DNA from: Hysterium pulicare CBS 123377
Taxonomy: Eukaryota; Ascomycota; Dothideomycetes; Hysteriales; Hysteriaceae
DNA length: 64,000 nucleotides
Assembly: GCA_000467715.1 (NCBI GenBank)
Contig: AJFK01000931.1
Span: 62,001 to 126,000, forward strand
Reading direction: 5' to 3'
Below are positions 11,401 to 21,527 of the stretch, piece by piece. The position numbers and the translations under genes were made by a program. How positions within the stretch are numbered: position 1 is the stretch's first letter; each line of letters opens with the position of its first letter. The notes under the pieces were generated by a model. That model saw only the letters and a program-made list of their open reading frames with translations. It was not told where the DNA came from and did no database searches.

Positions 11401-12081
11401 AGTCCTCTGCTCTGGCTCTGTGTGCTCCAACGCTCCATCCTCAAGTGAAGCCTCAACCAAGACCTCTGCCGGCTGTATGCTCTTTCTTGGTCGCCCTCGT
11501 GGTCTCTTCGGTGGAAGTTCCCCATTATCGATAGACATATCAACAATGCTCGCGTCTGTGGCTCCAACGCTAGATTTTCTTGACCTCCTCCGAACAGGTG
11601 TTCCACTTCGCTTGGCCTTCGCTGCAGTCGGCCCATCTGATTTCCTAGGCCGTCCCCTCCGTTTGATTGGAGAAGACGCGTCGGGGTCCTTTAATGGGAC
11701 TGTCGTGGTTGTTGTTCGCAGTATGCGGTTCCGGGTTGGCGATCCATGCCCAACGCCCTCTTCATCTGAAGCACCACTTCCTGGCTCCGCCTCCACTGTA
11801 ACCTTGATTCTCCAAGGGCTTGCGCCACCAGTCCGGCCTGTGTTCATGACCATAGATTTCGCGGGAGAAGAAAAGTCGAGCGTATGTGCGGTTATGTCTG
11901 GCTCTCGTGGTTGGAGATTCGCTGAGCTTGGAGTTAACGGTCCTTTGCGAGTCCGCTTTGCCTTTCCGCGCGTCTTGTTTTCGTTGTAGGAAAGCGCCAA
12001 CGGGTCTGGTGATGATTCTGGGTAGTTGCTGCTGTTGGTGGCATCCTCGTCGGAAAAGGTCGGTCGGTTACTGAACGCCAT
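8416..12081 (-). CDS. large AT-hook DNA-binding protein
   Basis: Single exon, 1221 residues. Two AT-hooks are visible near the N-terminus, KRRGRPRKS at about 140-148 and KRPRGRPRKS at about 192-201; these bind the minor groove of AT-rich DNA. A conserved-looking SPWRIKVTVEAEP motif at about 88-100 precedes them. Most of the middle is disordered, rich in Ser, Pro and acidic residues, with an EP dipeptide repeat. The last 200 residues look folded: GLFGRLTSSIWGTLAS, FEPWTKTHYKAFDALYQQYK, then helices around SESHVVIAAVFMQLLQL and DAHCVITRLATVIMGEAVRR. It is transcribed away from the resolvase gene across a 233-base shared promoter. A nuclear chromatin role is inferred from the AT-hooks; no specific function is known to me. 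Confidence 0.85.
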   Translation of the reverse strand: MAFSNRPTFSDEDATNSSNYPESSPDPLALSYNENKTRGKAKRTRKGPLTPSSANLQPREPDITAHTLDFSSPAKSMVMNTGRTGGASPWRIKVTVEAEPGSGASDEEGVGHGSPTRNRILRTTTTTVPLKDPDASSPIKRRGRPRKSDGPTAAKAKRSGTPVRRRSRKSSVGATDASIVDMSIDNGELPPKRPRGRPRKSIQPAEVLVEASLEDGALEHTEPEQRTDQPIATIDDAASTETPVLEPSKISSSHERVVLTQGPLSEDTPRRLGNARSLRDRAPTPAKPRGAAPYTPSGSDEDSDEPTYDELVGLLHTTTQEATKAQAGTEVGDTALFYDEEDDSLPGEGNTMVDGTTILESENFSMISIESLPSRQALSSPLNQPSATADSAARKSMNPQNGFLHPSSSQSYQNSRNPLNESGPPSSISPTPSNITSSPPKRQRTPAMDSKSPSAPPAIEVAKMYPPKTSTPKLAGVVKTGIALQGVLDTIRVTPAGQPGQEASKEQKDPLEDLFRGFSDGTRRELRAGLRLGEQLSRQSKSRQASKESSPALPGSSKANSSPKDDPFSVPPDQKRRKGSQYSRLLTPEEQDDYALAPPPPVQDTDVAYPSLNLRMQQTQLVSPARSDGEMSWQVDTPPVRQQSTPQVESSHRNLDAEVQRERQAVSLQIENADQSQVVVIEDEESEAEDYSDIWQEEASRSSDLPSDPRTTRSPQLQDLFPIDDSLPKPARGKIPRTWRRKSASDFNYSDEAEPEPEPEPEPEGYAHEQLLQGPPVLSADKGKNRLVEPAIIEEDEDDDASEASDDTGMFWQQNLPAVFRNSTCKELKSEKLDLSMLLGGNDSPIKDSSILHTPHKSSPFKNAPRFPALQASPYKSSPLRQQFDTRDPDTDQVFDESANDSEYPQSSPFRTNIDDTETSDIRQLRQEMEVPTCTESSEVRHLREEVEAHAYEPHNHTLHDIEEVTERSRSEHQSTTTALPSSPPEEHATSVLAPRRVYPPLFGDNTPQTSKSPHEAAHRPISAVDPSVEHPKPRRPGLFGRLTSSIWGTLASAEPAPAHPITSKFDPLPRFEPWTKTHYKAFDALYQQYKHKPSLFAPSKPPNTNNALLESFPNYQKYVGAKLSSWGYSVVMSESHVVIAAVFMQLLQLKDIKEYESVSGKRIQMGDCLPGRAGVEIDAHCVITRLATVIMGEAVRRDERQGYEIRRVGGMTIEWPNERQ
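9791..9825. repeat. hexanucleotide microsatellite inside coding sequence
   Basis: About five near-perfect copies of GGTTCT encode the EPEPEPEPEPE tract of the AT-hook protein on the minus strand. The hexamer unit keeps the frame, so copy-number changes would only lengthen or shorten the tract. Confidence 0.8.
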
Positions 12082-12167
12082 GGTGCCGATGGTCCTTTGA
12101 CGACGGTGAATGTACTAATGAAGAAGAACAAGTTGGAACATGTCCCTGAAGATTCACGATAGTTGAT

Positions 12168-12173
12168 ACGCGA
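12168..12173 (+). promoter_or_regulatory. MBF-like site ACGCGA
   Basis: Matches the ACGCGN core recognised by Mbp1/Swi6-type complexes that time S-phase genes in fungi. It lies 142 bases before the resolvase start and 87 before the AT-hook gene start. Confidence 0.35.
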
Positions 12174-12196
12174 GGCTTTGTTTTCGGGGGTTGCTG

Positions 12197-12209
12197 GTTG
12201 CCAGGCAAC
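12197..12209. promoter_or_regulatory. RFX/Crt1 X-box
   Basis: GTTGCC-A-GGCAAC is a perfect palindrome with a one-base spacer and fits the X-box consensus GTNRCC-N(0-3)-RGYAAC. In yeast, Crt1 (RFX family) holds DNA-damage genes off through such boxes. It lies 106 bases before the resolvase ATG. Function here is inference. Confidence 0.6.
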
Positions 12210-12314
12210 GCCGGCTATTCCTCGGCGTAGTCACTTCAGCGAAAGTAAATCAACGACCATCATTGACAAACGACATGGTCGCTTTTCCGCTCCCTGTAAT
12301 TGATATAACTTGCA

Positions 12315-15219
12315 ATGGGCATCCAAGGGTAACATCTCCTCCAAATAGCATGGAGTTAAAGGGCTAACAAGTGCAGAATCTACAAAGAAATTGGTCCAGG
12401 GGAAAGAATCGCCCTCTGTAAACTTGCAGTCCAGAAGTTCGAAGAGACCGGACGACCGTTTCGCATTGCTATAGATACATCAATATGGCTTTTTCAAATC
12501 CAAGCTAGTAAAGGTAGTAATTGCACCTCCGTATTCCAAAGGAATTGGAGGCTCACATTCCATTTTCTTTGATCTAGGAGGGTCCAATCCAGCACTCCGA
12601 ACCTTTTTCTACAGGCTGCTACGCCTGATCTCGCTCTCTATACATCCAATCTTTGTATTTGACGGACCCAATAAACCCCCTTTCAAGCGAAATAAACGGA
12701 CAGGACCAAATGTTGCCTCAATACCGGAATTCCTTGCTAAACAGCTTTTAAAACAATTCGGCTTTCCCATACATCTTGCGCCTGGTGAAGCAGAAGCAGA
12801 ATGTGCACTGCTTCAGAAAGAGGGCATAGTAGATGCTGTCCTCAGTGAAGATGTTGACACTCTCATGTTTGGAAGTGGCATCACTCTGCGTAATTGGTCA
12901 CCGCAGGCGAAGTCCACTACTAAGACGCCGACGCATGTGAACCTTTACGATGCTGTCAAGACCAAAATAGGGTCCTCTGGGCTCGATCGCGACGGGATGA
13001 TTCTAGTCGCTATGATGAGCGGGGGAGATTATGTCCCCGAAGGCATTTCGGGATGTGGACCCAAAACAGCTTGCGAGGCTGCGAGAGCGGGTTTCGGGAG
13101 AGATCTTTGCAAGATAGCTAAGGGTGATGCAAAGGCTATAAGGGACTGGAAAGAAAGGCTGACGCATGAGCTAAAGACCAACGAGAGCAAATTCTTCAAG
13201 AGAAAACATGGCGCGCTTGTTATTCCGGAAGAGTTTCCTAGATCCGATATTCTGGGATACTATACGCAGCCGGCCACTTCGTCCAAGGCTGCGCTCGATA
13301 AGCTCAAACGCTCTATTAAATGGGATCAAGATCTGGATTTCTCGGGTTTGCGAGACTTCACTGGGGATGCCTTTGATTGGACGAAGTTAGGGGGTGCAAA
13401 GCATTTTGTTCGGAACTTGTCGCCAGCCTTGCTGGTTCGTCACCTTCGGATGAGAGGAGAAAGAGATGCATCAGATGATGTAGAGGTTACACAAAAAGAA
13501 GAAGCAAGACTGGTCAAGAGTATCCATGGAAAGAGGAATCATCCCGACACTGATGAATCTACTGAACTACGAGTGGCTTTCACACCGATTGAACTTGTAA
13601 ATCTGGACCTGGATAAAGAAGAGCCAGACGAAGAGATGCCTGGATATGGTTCAGATGATGAGATGCCTATCGATGGCGAGGTTGATGCTATCAATGTTCC
13701 AAGGAAGCGAAGTCCTACAAATTACGATCCTTTCAAACCACAGAGAGTCTGGGTCATGGAGACTTTCCTACGAGTCGGTGTCCCACTCAAAATCCAGGAT
13801 TGGGAGGAAGCCATCCGTAACCCAAAGAAGTCCTTGGCCCCAAAGCATGCAAATAAGGCTCATACAAGCAAGGCTGCTGCTAATCCCAAACCAACACGAA
13901 CAAAGAAGATGAAGGAATCATCCAGCATGCCTAACGGCGCAATTAATCGTTTTGCTAAGGTGATGAAACCTGGGGTCAAGCGATCCCAGACTTCAGTAAA
14001 ACCCCATGATCAAAACGGCGAGACGTTATCCCCTAGTCGGAACACGAATACACTTCCACCTTCCTCAAATCATACAGCGAATTTGGTGAGCCCGAGAGTG
14101 TCGAGGCAGCAGACCGTTATCGAGCTTTTTTCGTCACCGGCTAAGGAGCCTAATGCTCCAGCATGTCCACCGGCAGCCAGATCGCTATCCGCTGTTACAG
14201 AAGAAGTACCATCAAATGTCGCAAAAAGGCGACGCCGTAGTCCCATCCAGCGCTCACGTACCCTTCCAGCGGAGACTTGCATATCTCACATTCGGCTCCA
14301 TACCCCTCCACTTTCGTCTACGATCGAAATGTTGGACCTGGTTGATTCACCACGACTGCCATCTAAGATGTCAAAAGGGACATATATAAGCCAGGAGCCC
14401 TCTCCCCACAGTGGAAATGCGCAGCATACCATGAAGAAGAACTCCTCAACTGCATTTACTTCAGAAGCAGGCCGAGGGAAACAGACAACCTTGGATAGCT
14501 GGGCTAGTCCTTCTGGCGTAAGGAGGACTGATCCTACCTCCTTTGCTGAATGCATTGGGACTTCTCCATCCCTCCAGCTTTTTCGTAACGAGCCAGAACT
14601 ACTCGATCTAAGCCTTTCATCTCCCGTTCAACCCATATTTCACTCAACTCAAACGTGCGCCCAACCGTCCGTATTCTCAAGATTTAGTCCGCCGCATGAG
14701 AAAAGTACGCAGCCTCGCCCACCTCTACGATCCATTTCTTCCAACGGATCTAGATCATCCACAGAGTCCAGATTCTCCAACCCTTCTTCACACCGTCGAA
14801 AGGATCCGCCGATTTCAACAGCAGCGACGTTGGAAATAGAGACCTTGGATCTAACGGCACCATCTCGCGCAGCTACACCCTCCCCAACACAGTTAAAAAC
14901 TTCAACAGCGCAATCCCAAACCTCCCTGAGTACCTGTTCCTCCTCACCGTATACCGCTCTTCGTCGCTCACCCCGTAACCACGCATCGCCATCTCGAGCG
15001 AACTCGAAATCCCCACCAGCGCCTTGGAAGCTCCAGCAGACGAAGAAACGCGCTATAGTCCTAAGGAAAAGTCTTGCCGGCGCATGGAATTTCACGGATA
15101 TCGAGACTTTGGGTGTGGAGAGTGCGCCTGCAACGACGAGAAAGAACAAAATGAAGAGGGAGAAGGAGAGGGGGAGGTGGAGGGAAAGCGAAGTTGAGGT
15201 TTTGGATTTAGTCGATTAG
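12315..15219 (+). CDS. GEN1/Yen1-type Holliday-junction resolvase (XPG/Rad2 family)
   Basis: Exons 12315-12328, 12377-12513 and 12578-15219 give 930 residues. The tiny first exon encodes MGIQ(G), joined to GIYKEIGPGERIALCKL, as in fungal GEN1/Yen1 proteins. XPG-N: D38 (AIDTSIW) and D79 (FDGPNKPPFKR). XPG-I: E121 and E123 (PGEAEAECALL), D142 and D144 (LSEDVDTLMFG). D201 in SGGDYVPEG opens the helix-hairpin region (ISGCGPKTA). All catalytic acidic residues are present. A basic segment follows, then about 550 disordered residues with Ser-Pro sites typical of Cdk regulation and two Gln-led motifs (QQTVIELF, KQTTLDSW) vaguely like PCNA-binding boxes. The enzyme cuts four-way DNA junctions symmetrically during recombination repair in the nucleus. 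A promoter X-box and MBF-like site suggest damage or cell-cycle control. Confidence 0.92.
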
Positions 15220-15758
15220 CAGTGTTATACAGATCTCGAGAGTGAAATGCTCCATGCAAGATCCGCGCTGCATCCATTGTCCTTGGCCTTGAGTATTCTT
15301 GATTGGAATTACATAGTCGCAAACGTATTGGTATTGACTAATCATACACTGAATCATGACCATGTACTTGTTATGAATGGAACGACCACTTTTGGACATG
15401 ATCGCTATCCGGTCCCTATTCTATGTGCTCCTGACCTGCTGCAAATACTTTATAGGCAGGTACAGCCTAGCCCTATGCTACTTATCCATGGCTATGATGC
15501 TGAAACAAGAGAAAAGGAATGATTAATAAATCGGTCTCCACCTTTACCGTTAAGGAACTGCCTTCATTTTGTGCGCGTGAGCGCTGTGTCATGCCTTCAT
15601 GATTTTAAAGGAAATACCAAATATGCGCTCAATGTCGCCATCAACGCCAGATGAGATGCCGATGATCGAAACCCAAAAGCGAAAAGATGAACTACATTCC
15701 GGATCGCAAAGTAGAAAACATCTTAGTCATTGATAATCTGGCTCGCAATGCTCGTCGA
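15220..15758. other. convergent 3' intergenic region
   Basis: 539 bases between the stops of the resolvase and PARP-E2 genes. Apart from an AATAAA at 15525-15530 I see no feature. Confidence 0.5.
15525..15530 (+). terminator. AATAAA poly(A) signal candidate
   Basis: Lies 306 bases after the resolvase stop on the same strand. Candidate only. Confidence 0.35.
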
Positions 15759-18700
15759 CTAGTACGGAGTGTAGCTGGCGTACCCGGAGCCTTGGTTAGG
15801 CGTCCCTCCATACGCCATCTCCTGAAACCCAGCAGGCACTTGCCATCCATGGACATTGCAAGAACGTATATAAGCCTCTACTGCTTCGCCAACGCCGTAG
15901 TCAACGCGTGCACTGTTGTCGAGACGAGCGGGTTTAGGGTCGAGGGAAGACATTGCCATGCGGACCTGGAGGAGCACCGACTCGATGGAGGAAACGGCGG
16001 ACCAGCCATTGTTTGTTAGGAGCTATGATTTGGTTAGTTGATAAGTTGCGAAGAGATCAAAAGAAACATGAGAAGGTTGGTTATGCTTACCTCCATGCAC
16101 AAAGCGCCACCAGCGGTGACATGTCCACCACCACCCTGCTGAAAGCCCAAGAAGCGTGGACGAATGACTCGGACAAAAGGTGGGCTCATTGGATAGTCTT
16201 TTCCGAATCGCATCTCCATCACAATGCTCTTATAACCCTTCGCCTTCATGTCCTTGGCTAAGGGCAAGGTTGAATCAAAGGAATGTAGCTCCATAATCCA
16301 CTGATACATGTTCGTGATCCTTTCTGGATCAATGTACCAACCAAGTTCGTGTAACGGCTCAGACTTCTGGACTTTCAGCAACGCCCTGAAATCTTGTTGG
16401 AGGCGTTTCGTGGCGGAAATCGTTGCCCAGGCAGGTGGCTCAAGCATTGGTAAGGTAGAATAATCCAATGTACCAGGCTCAAAGTCAGTCATTGGTTTGG
16501 ATGATTTGGAGCTCTTCGACCCAAGACCGAATTTCGAGAAGATTCCTCCTGTTGCTTTTTCTTTACCCTTGCCGGTACTGGTTGGAATTGGTTCCAGTTC
16601 AAGTTGCGATTGAGGAATATCCTCGTCTTGGAAAATTGCTAGGTCCTCGTCTAACGTAGCAACACTCGCAGTATCATCCTCTTCAGCATCCAAATCAATA
16701 GCATCATACATACTTTTTCCAGATGCCTTCTGCCTCTTGTTGTTCGCCTTGAGTGAGATGGATTGCGGTCGACGTGAACCCTTTGCTGCATGAACAGGAA
16801 TGATGATCTTGTCATTTTGACCCCTTGGCGTCATATTTGGGTCCTGCTCAAGCGCCTGAAGGGGTTTGGTGTCCTTAGAGGCTGTCGTCGGAAGGTTTGT
16901 TACATTGCCCTTAACAAATAGATACCGTGTCTGAATCCAGTCTAAGTGCTGTACTACCAAATGCGGGCTCTGGTTGACGTATTCCTTAGGAGCATTGACG
17001 ATTTCGTTCAGCGCCAAAGCAGAGTTCACCTTAAGTTCACTCTGAGGCCAGTAGCCCACTGCAGGACCATACCCGCAATAGCCCATACTAGTATTGTACT
17101 CGAGGGAATGATACACACCATGTCCATAAGCGCGGCCATGAGCGGTATCTCTGAAATGGAGTCCTTCGCGGATGATACTATGCCAGTTGTGTAAAGGACT
17201 GCCGTGCCAGGCGAAAAGGGTTGGATATTTCAGTTTCAATCGCTCTGAAGTACTCCGAACGGAGCCGATAAAACGTCGCTCTTTGTCCGGGGCACCCATA
17301 GCGAATCTGAACTGCATCCAACCAGACATGCCATAGAGTCGTTCCTCACCCTTCTTTCCCTTGATATCTGACTCTCCTTCGTCATCGACCTGGACGATAC
17401 AAGCCCGATTAGAGGCGATGATCCATCGCAAAATACCCAAAGCGGCCGGAGAGATACGTTCAACCCAGGAATTCAACCCCGACTGTGCTTTCCGGGAGAG
17501 GAATTGTTTCATTTCAGCCACGCTTGGGAGCAGATCCAACAGGGCGTATATCGTCTGCCGCTTATAGTGTTCGTGCAGGTCATCGAAGTTCTGATTATAA
17601 ATATAGAATGTTGCTGGAATGAACTGGGATGGTGTCGGAGGGGCTTTGACAGGCGCATTCACATAGTTTTGGCCACCAGGCTGAGAAGCGTATTGCTGAA
17701 CATCATAGAATGCTGTTGGAACAGGTTCTGACACTTTAACTGTGGGAAAGAAAGTTGTATCTGCAACTCGACAGTGCTGAGGCTTGGCCGAATTCGCAGG
17801 TGAGCGAATGATCACCCAATCCCCATTCCTGAAGGGGCATTTCTGATTTGGATCATCAAATATCATCTCCAACGTTGATGCGTTGAATCGCGTCTTTCCT
17901 TGTTCCGCCGATGCAGTTATTGTTGGCGATGGCGTGGGCGGAGCCACATAAGGCGAAGCAGCGTAAACTGGATAAGGCTGCTGAGGTTGATTGGCATAGT
18001 CACTTTCAAAGGCAGCCGATGGAGGAACCATCAAACTCAAGCCCGTCGGAAAGTCTTTTAGGGAGCTTTGCCGTGCAGTAACATAACAGAAGCTGATGAG
18101 AAGATCGACGACTCTGGGTTGCGCAAGGATCTCGTGCTCTATGCTAGGTCCAAAGCCAAGAGACATGTACTGATAGAGACATAGGGGCTTATCGCAGACA
18201 TAAGGCTTGATGGCCTGAAGGTCGTCGGGCATTTTGCAAAAGCAAATCAGACAGAATTCCGTGCAGCGCACAAAGTGTCGAAGTACAAATTGCATGCCAA
18301 TGATCGGAAATGAGTGAGTTTGGTGAGATTCTGAAATGTGGTCGGCGGTGACTACGTTAGAGAATGCCCTGTTGACCATCTCGGGTTCCATGTATTTGTC
18401 GTTCATCAAATCAGAATTCTCGATGTTTGTTCCATAATGGTCATTATAGTACTGCTCAGCTCCAGCCCATGGCATACCCATGAATCTGTATTCGATCAAG
18501 GTCACCAGTCGCTCGTTCAGTAGTTCGTTCAGAGGCCTTGAGATGAACGAGTTCCTGAAACCTCGGTTGGGTTGGTCCTGGGACTCATTTTGAGATTCCG
18601 CTCGCTGCTTCTCCTCTTCTTTTGATAGAGTCGTGAATGCGCGAACTGCTTCCTGCATAGTGGGCTTGTAGGTGTGACTGATCCCAATACGCATGCCAAT

Positions 18701-19529
18701 CTGGCGTCGAGCTGTTTGGGCATCATAGCTTGTCAGAGACTCCATTGACTTGTACCCGTTAGGATAGTTGAAGATGACAATCAGGTATTCCGTGGGTTCC
18801 ACCTGCCAGGCTTGCATAGCTTCTTCTGAAATGCCAAGCTTCGATATCCGGCATGACAAGCTCACGTAACATCCGAATCCATCCATCAAACCGCCAAGAT
18901 GCCCAACTTTGAATCCTGCGGCTTTGGCTTCCATCAGATCCGATCGGATACGTGACCGGAAAACAGACGTAGGCTGCGTGAATCCCTCTGGAGAGGCACC
19001 GTCCACCTTTCCAAAGATAGGCTTGGGAACAATGTCATCATCAGGAAAGTACTCATCTGCAGATCCGTCATCGTCGTCATCATCATCTTCATCGACGGGC
19101 GAATCGGAATCTTCTTGCGAGTCAAGCATTTGCGTGTCGCCATCGCGGTCAGTAGACTCTAACTTGCGGGCAACGAGTTCAAGTAGCTGGGTGACATTTT
19201 TGCCCATAGCAGAGTCGGAAAGACCTGAAAGAGCTGCCGCAATGTTCGACGGTGCATCATCGGGAGCAAAGAGCATGCATGTGTGGCTCGAAGGATACTC
19301 CGACACGTCTAATGATCTAATTAGCGGAGTTTCTGGGCGAGATAGCATAGCAAGATGATTACTTACCAGGTATTAAGGCTGAGATTTGTAGTGTCCCGCC
19401 ACTTGTGGCACTCTTCACGCGAAAGGTGAACTCCCCGTCGTCACCTCCAGTCTGAACATCAGATATTCCGGCAATTGCAACACCCTCAATTGCCTTTGAG
19501 AGGTCGGCTACAAAGGCCTTCCTCGGCAT
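15759..19529 (-). CDS. PARP catalytic domain fused to UBE2Q-like ubiquitin-conjugating domain
   Basis: Exons 19529-19367, 19308-16091 and 16022-15759 give 1214 residues (MPRKAFVAD start; an in-frame ATG at 19550 would add seven). An acidic, disordered stretch follows the N-terminal segment. PARP signature: LFAWHGSPLHNWHSIIREGL with the NAD-binding His near residue 756, then HGVYHSLEYNTSMGYCGYG. The usual third catalytic Glu seems replaced (SPHLVVQHLDW), as in mono-ADP-ribosyl transferases. Residues about 1030-1200 form a UBC fold of the UBE2Q kind, with GGHVTAGGALCME-LLTNNGWS carrying the catalytic Cys; the last intron falls just after CME. The order PARP then E2 is recurrent in fungi. It probably ADP-ribosylates and/or ubiquitinates targets, maybe linked; substrates are unknown. 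It converges with the resolvase gene. Confidence 0.9.
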
Positions 19530-20480
19530 GGTTGCTGTGGTACAAAGCAAGTAGGAGCTTTATTTGGAGCTTCCCTTCACAAGCTGGTCGGTGGTAGCAA
19601 GGGCTGAAGCGCTTGGCGACCCGTCTAGATAACTTTTGCAAATGAAATTTTTGAGTGAAAACCGAAATCAGGTCGAACTTCGTGATGTGACGGTGGTGTC
19701 AGTATTTTTTCCAAGGGGTGGGCGAGGTTGGGTGCGCTCGGTGGTGTAGCTAAGAGCAAGTCAAGTGTGGGTAACAAACAAGGCTCCAGGAAGTGTTTAT
19801 GGAGGAGCTGGCAACATCGACCTGGTGGATGGTATTCAAGGAAATAAGGGAACATAAAAATGCACCGAGTGAATGGAATGTGTCCAGATAATGCGAGAAT
19901 CTGCGCTACAGATGTTCGGTAGGCAGGCAAGCAAGTAAAGTGAAGGCGTCGCCTGTGATGCTGTGATGCTGTGATGGGTAACTCAGGCCGGATGAGAGCG
20001 AAGGGGAAGGCTTCTAATGGAATTGACGCAGCGACGTCTTCTGCCACGGTGACTCGACAATTCACACCAATCCCCTAGCTTTACCGGTAAGAGCTTTGTA
20101 CCTAAGGCATTTGCATCCCAGCTCTGTTGCCTCCAGGCAGAAGAGATAGAGAGTGGCAGTGAAGCAGGACACGGGCCAAAAACGCCTCACTCTGTTAGCG
20201 TAGGTGCCCCTGCCCGCCATGCACAGGGCCACAAGAGCTTCATATCACATTATTTCTGCAACCGATCACTACGCTATCCTCGCAACACAATGTTCTTCCG
20301 CATACTAATCAATACGTAGCAATCGAAGAGCACGTCTATCCTAACACATCGAGCTAGGTACTTGCTGATTCTCCAGTGCACTTTAGCGTGCCGCCGAGCG
20401 GGAAACCGGCCTTTGCCCTTGGTGCCTTCGTAGCTCCCTCCTCTAACATTTAAAAAACCCTCCCATCACGGCTATATAGG
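19530..20480. other. divergent intergenic region, PARP-E2 / Cog7-like
   Basis: 951 bases between two divergent starts. It must contain both promoters. It contains a short tandem TGTGATGC-type repeat near 19958-19977. A minus-strand open frame over 19625-20065 shows no domain and I do not call it. Confidence 0.5.
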
Positions 20481-21527
20481 ATGGCTATATCTTCTCCCAA
20501 GGGACCTGTGGCTGGAAGCTCTAGTCACGTCGCCGACCCTACCCTTCGTCCTTTTCTGCAACCTACATTTGACCCTGCGGAGTACCTCAATGCCGCCTTG
20601 CCCTCACTTGCGCTATCGACGGCTTCCTCCAGACCTACTAAACAAGCCACTGCCGTCTCATTAGGAGACCTTTCTTCTCAGACTCAGGACCTTCTATCGC
20701 AGCTCAACGCTCATACCACACGTCTATCGACCGTTCTTACCCAATTGACCGATGATATATTGCGAAGTGGAGGTCGCCTGGCTTATGAAGTCGAGGTTTT
20801 GCGGGGAGAAACGCTAGGCTTGACAGACACTCTAACAGATGGCCTGCGTTCCGATGTCGGGAAGTTTCTGTCCGGAGGTATATCACTAGAGGCGAAAGAG
20901 GCTGAAGATGTCAGCGAGAGTCTCGTGGTGCCAGAAGAACACCAGCCTGGCAAAGTCGGACCAGAGACGACCGGGTTGCCAAAGACTGAGACCGATCCGA
21001 GCATACCACCGTACATCTCACACCTACGAACCATGACCCTCGTACGATCCCGACTCGAAAGTGTCATAAAGGTGTTTGGAGATGCTATGCAATGGACTCT
21101 GCCTCCCTCCGAGGTCTCCTTAGCTTCTTCCTTGATCTCAGTCTCTGCTCCAGAACCAGGTTCGGACAGTCACAGTCGTGAAGAGAAAAGTCGCCAGTTT
21201 GCAGACAATCTCCGCAACGAGATTTCAGAACTCATCACTGGCATTAATGGCGAAGAACCTAGCTTCGAAACTGCCATGAGTCGGATACAGGCGCTTCGAG
21301 ACCTCGCCCAGGTTTGGAAAGGCACAGCCGAAGAAAAGGCACGAATCAAGTTCGTGGAGAGTCTTGTAAGATTAGCGGAAGATAAACAGAAGGCTTCAGC
21401 TACTGCGGCGAATCAGAGACAGCGGGATGGTCGGGGTGGAAGCTCCCAAAAACCGCAGGGGAAGGAAAAGAGTCATGGCTTCCTTGATAATCTTCAGAGG
21501 ATGCGTGGCAATATCTATCTCGAATGA
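20481..21527 (+). CDS. conserved oligomeric Golgi complex subunit 7-like
   Basis: Single exon, 348 residues. After about 20 residues comes FDPAEYLNAALPSL, matching the FDVKEWINAA start motif of Cog7. Long amphipathic helices follow (SLGDLSSQTQDLLSQLNAHTTRLSTVLTQLTDD..., then HLRTMTLVRSRLESVIKVFGDAMQW), typical of COG tether subunits. The C-terminal helix region (FADNLRNEISELITGING) and a Lys/Gly-rich tail end the protein. COG tethers retrograde vesicles at the Golgi; Cog7 belongs to the Cog5-8 lobe. The protein is about half the length of animal Cog7, which I believe is usual in filamentous fungi. Confidence is moderate because the call rests on the N-terminal motif plus helix layout. Confidence 0.65.
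   Translation: MAISSPKGPVAGSSSHVADPTLRPFLQPTFDPAEYLNAALPSLALSTASSRPTKQATAVSLGDLSSQTQDLLSQLNAHTTRLSTVLTQLTDDILRSGGRLAYEVEVLRGETLGLTDTLTDGLRSDVGKFLSGGISLEAKEAEDVSESLVVPEEHQPGKVGPETTGLPKTETDPSIPPYISHLRTMTLVRSRLESVIKVFGDAMQWTLPPSEVSLASSLISVSAPEPGSDSHSREEKSRQFADNLRNEISELITGINGEEPSFETAMSRIQALRDLAQVWKGTAEEKARIKFVESLVRLAEDKQKASATAANQRQRDGRGGSSQKPQGKEKSHGFLDNLQRMRGNIYLE

Larger units (their letters stand above)
12082..12314. promoter_or_regulatory. divergent promoter, AT-hook gene / GEN1-like resolvase
   Basis: Only 233 bases separate the two start codons, so both genes must be driven from here. It contains an RFX-type X-box (12197-12209) and an MBF-like ACGCGA (12168-12173). Confidence 0.8.

Noticed and set aside
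19625-20065. 146-codon minus-strand frame upstream of the PARP-E2 gene
   Set aside because: No signal, domain or splice partner, and it lies where two promoters are needed. Kept only as intergenic sequence.
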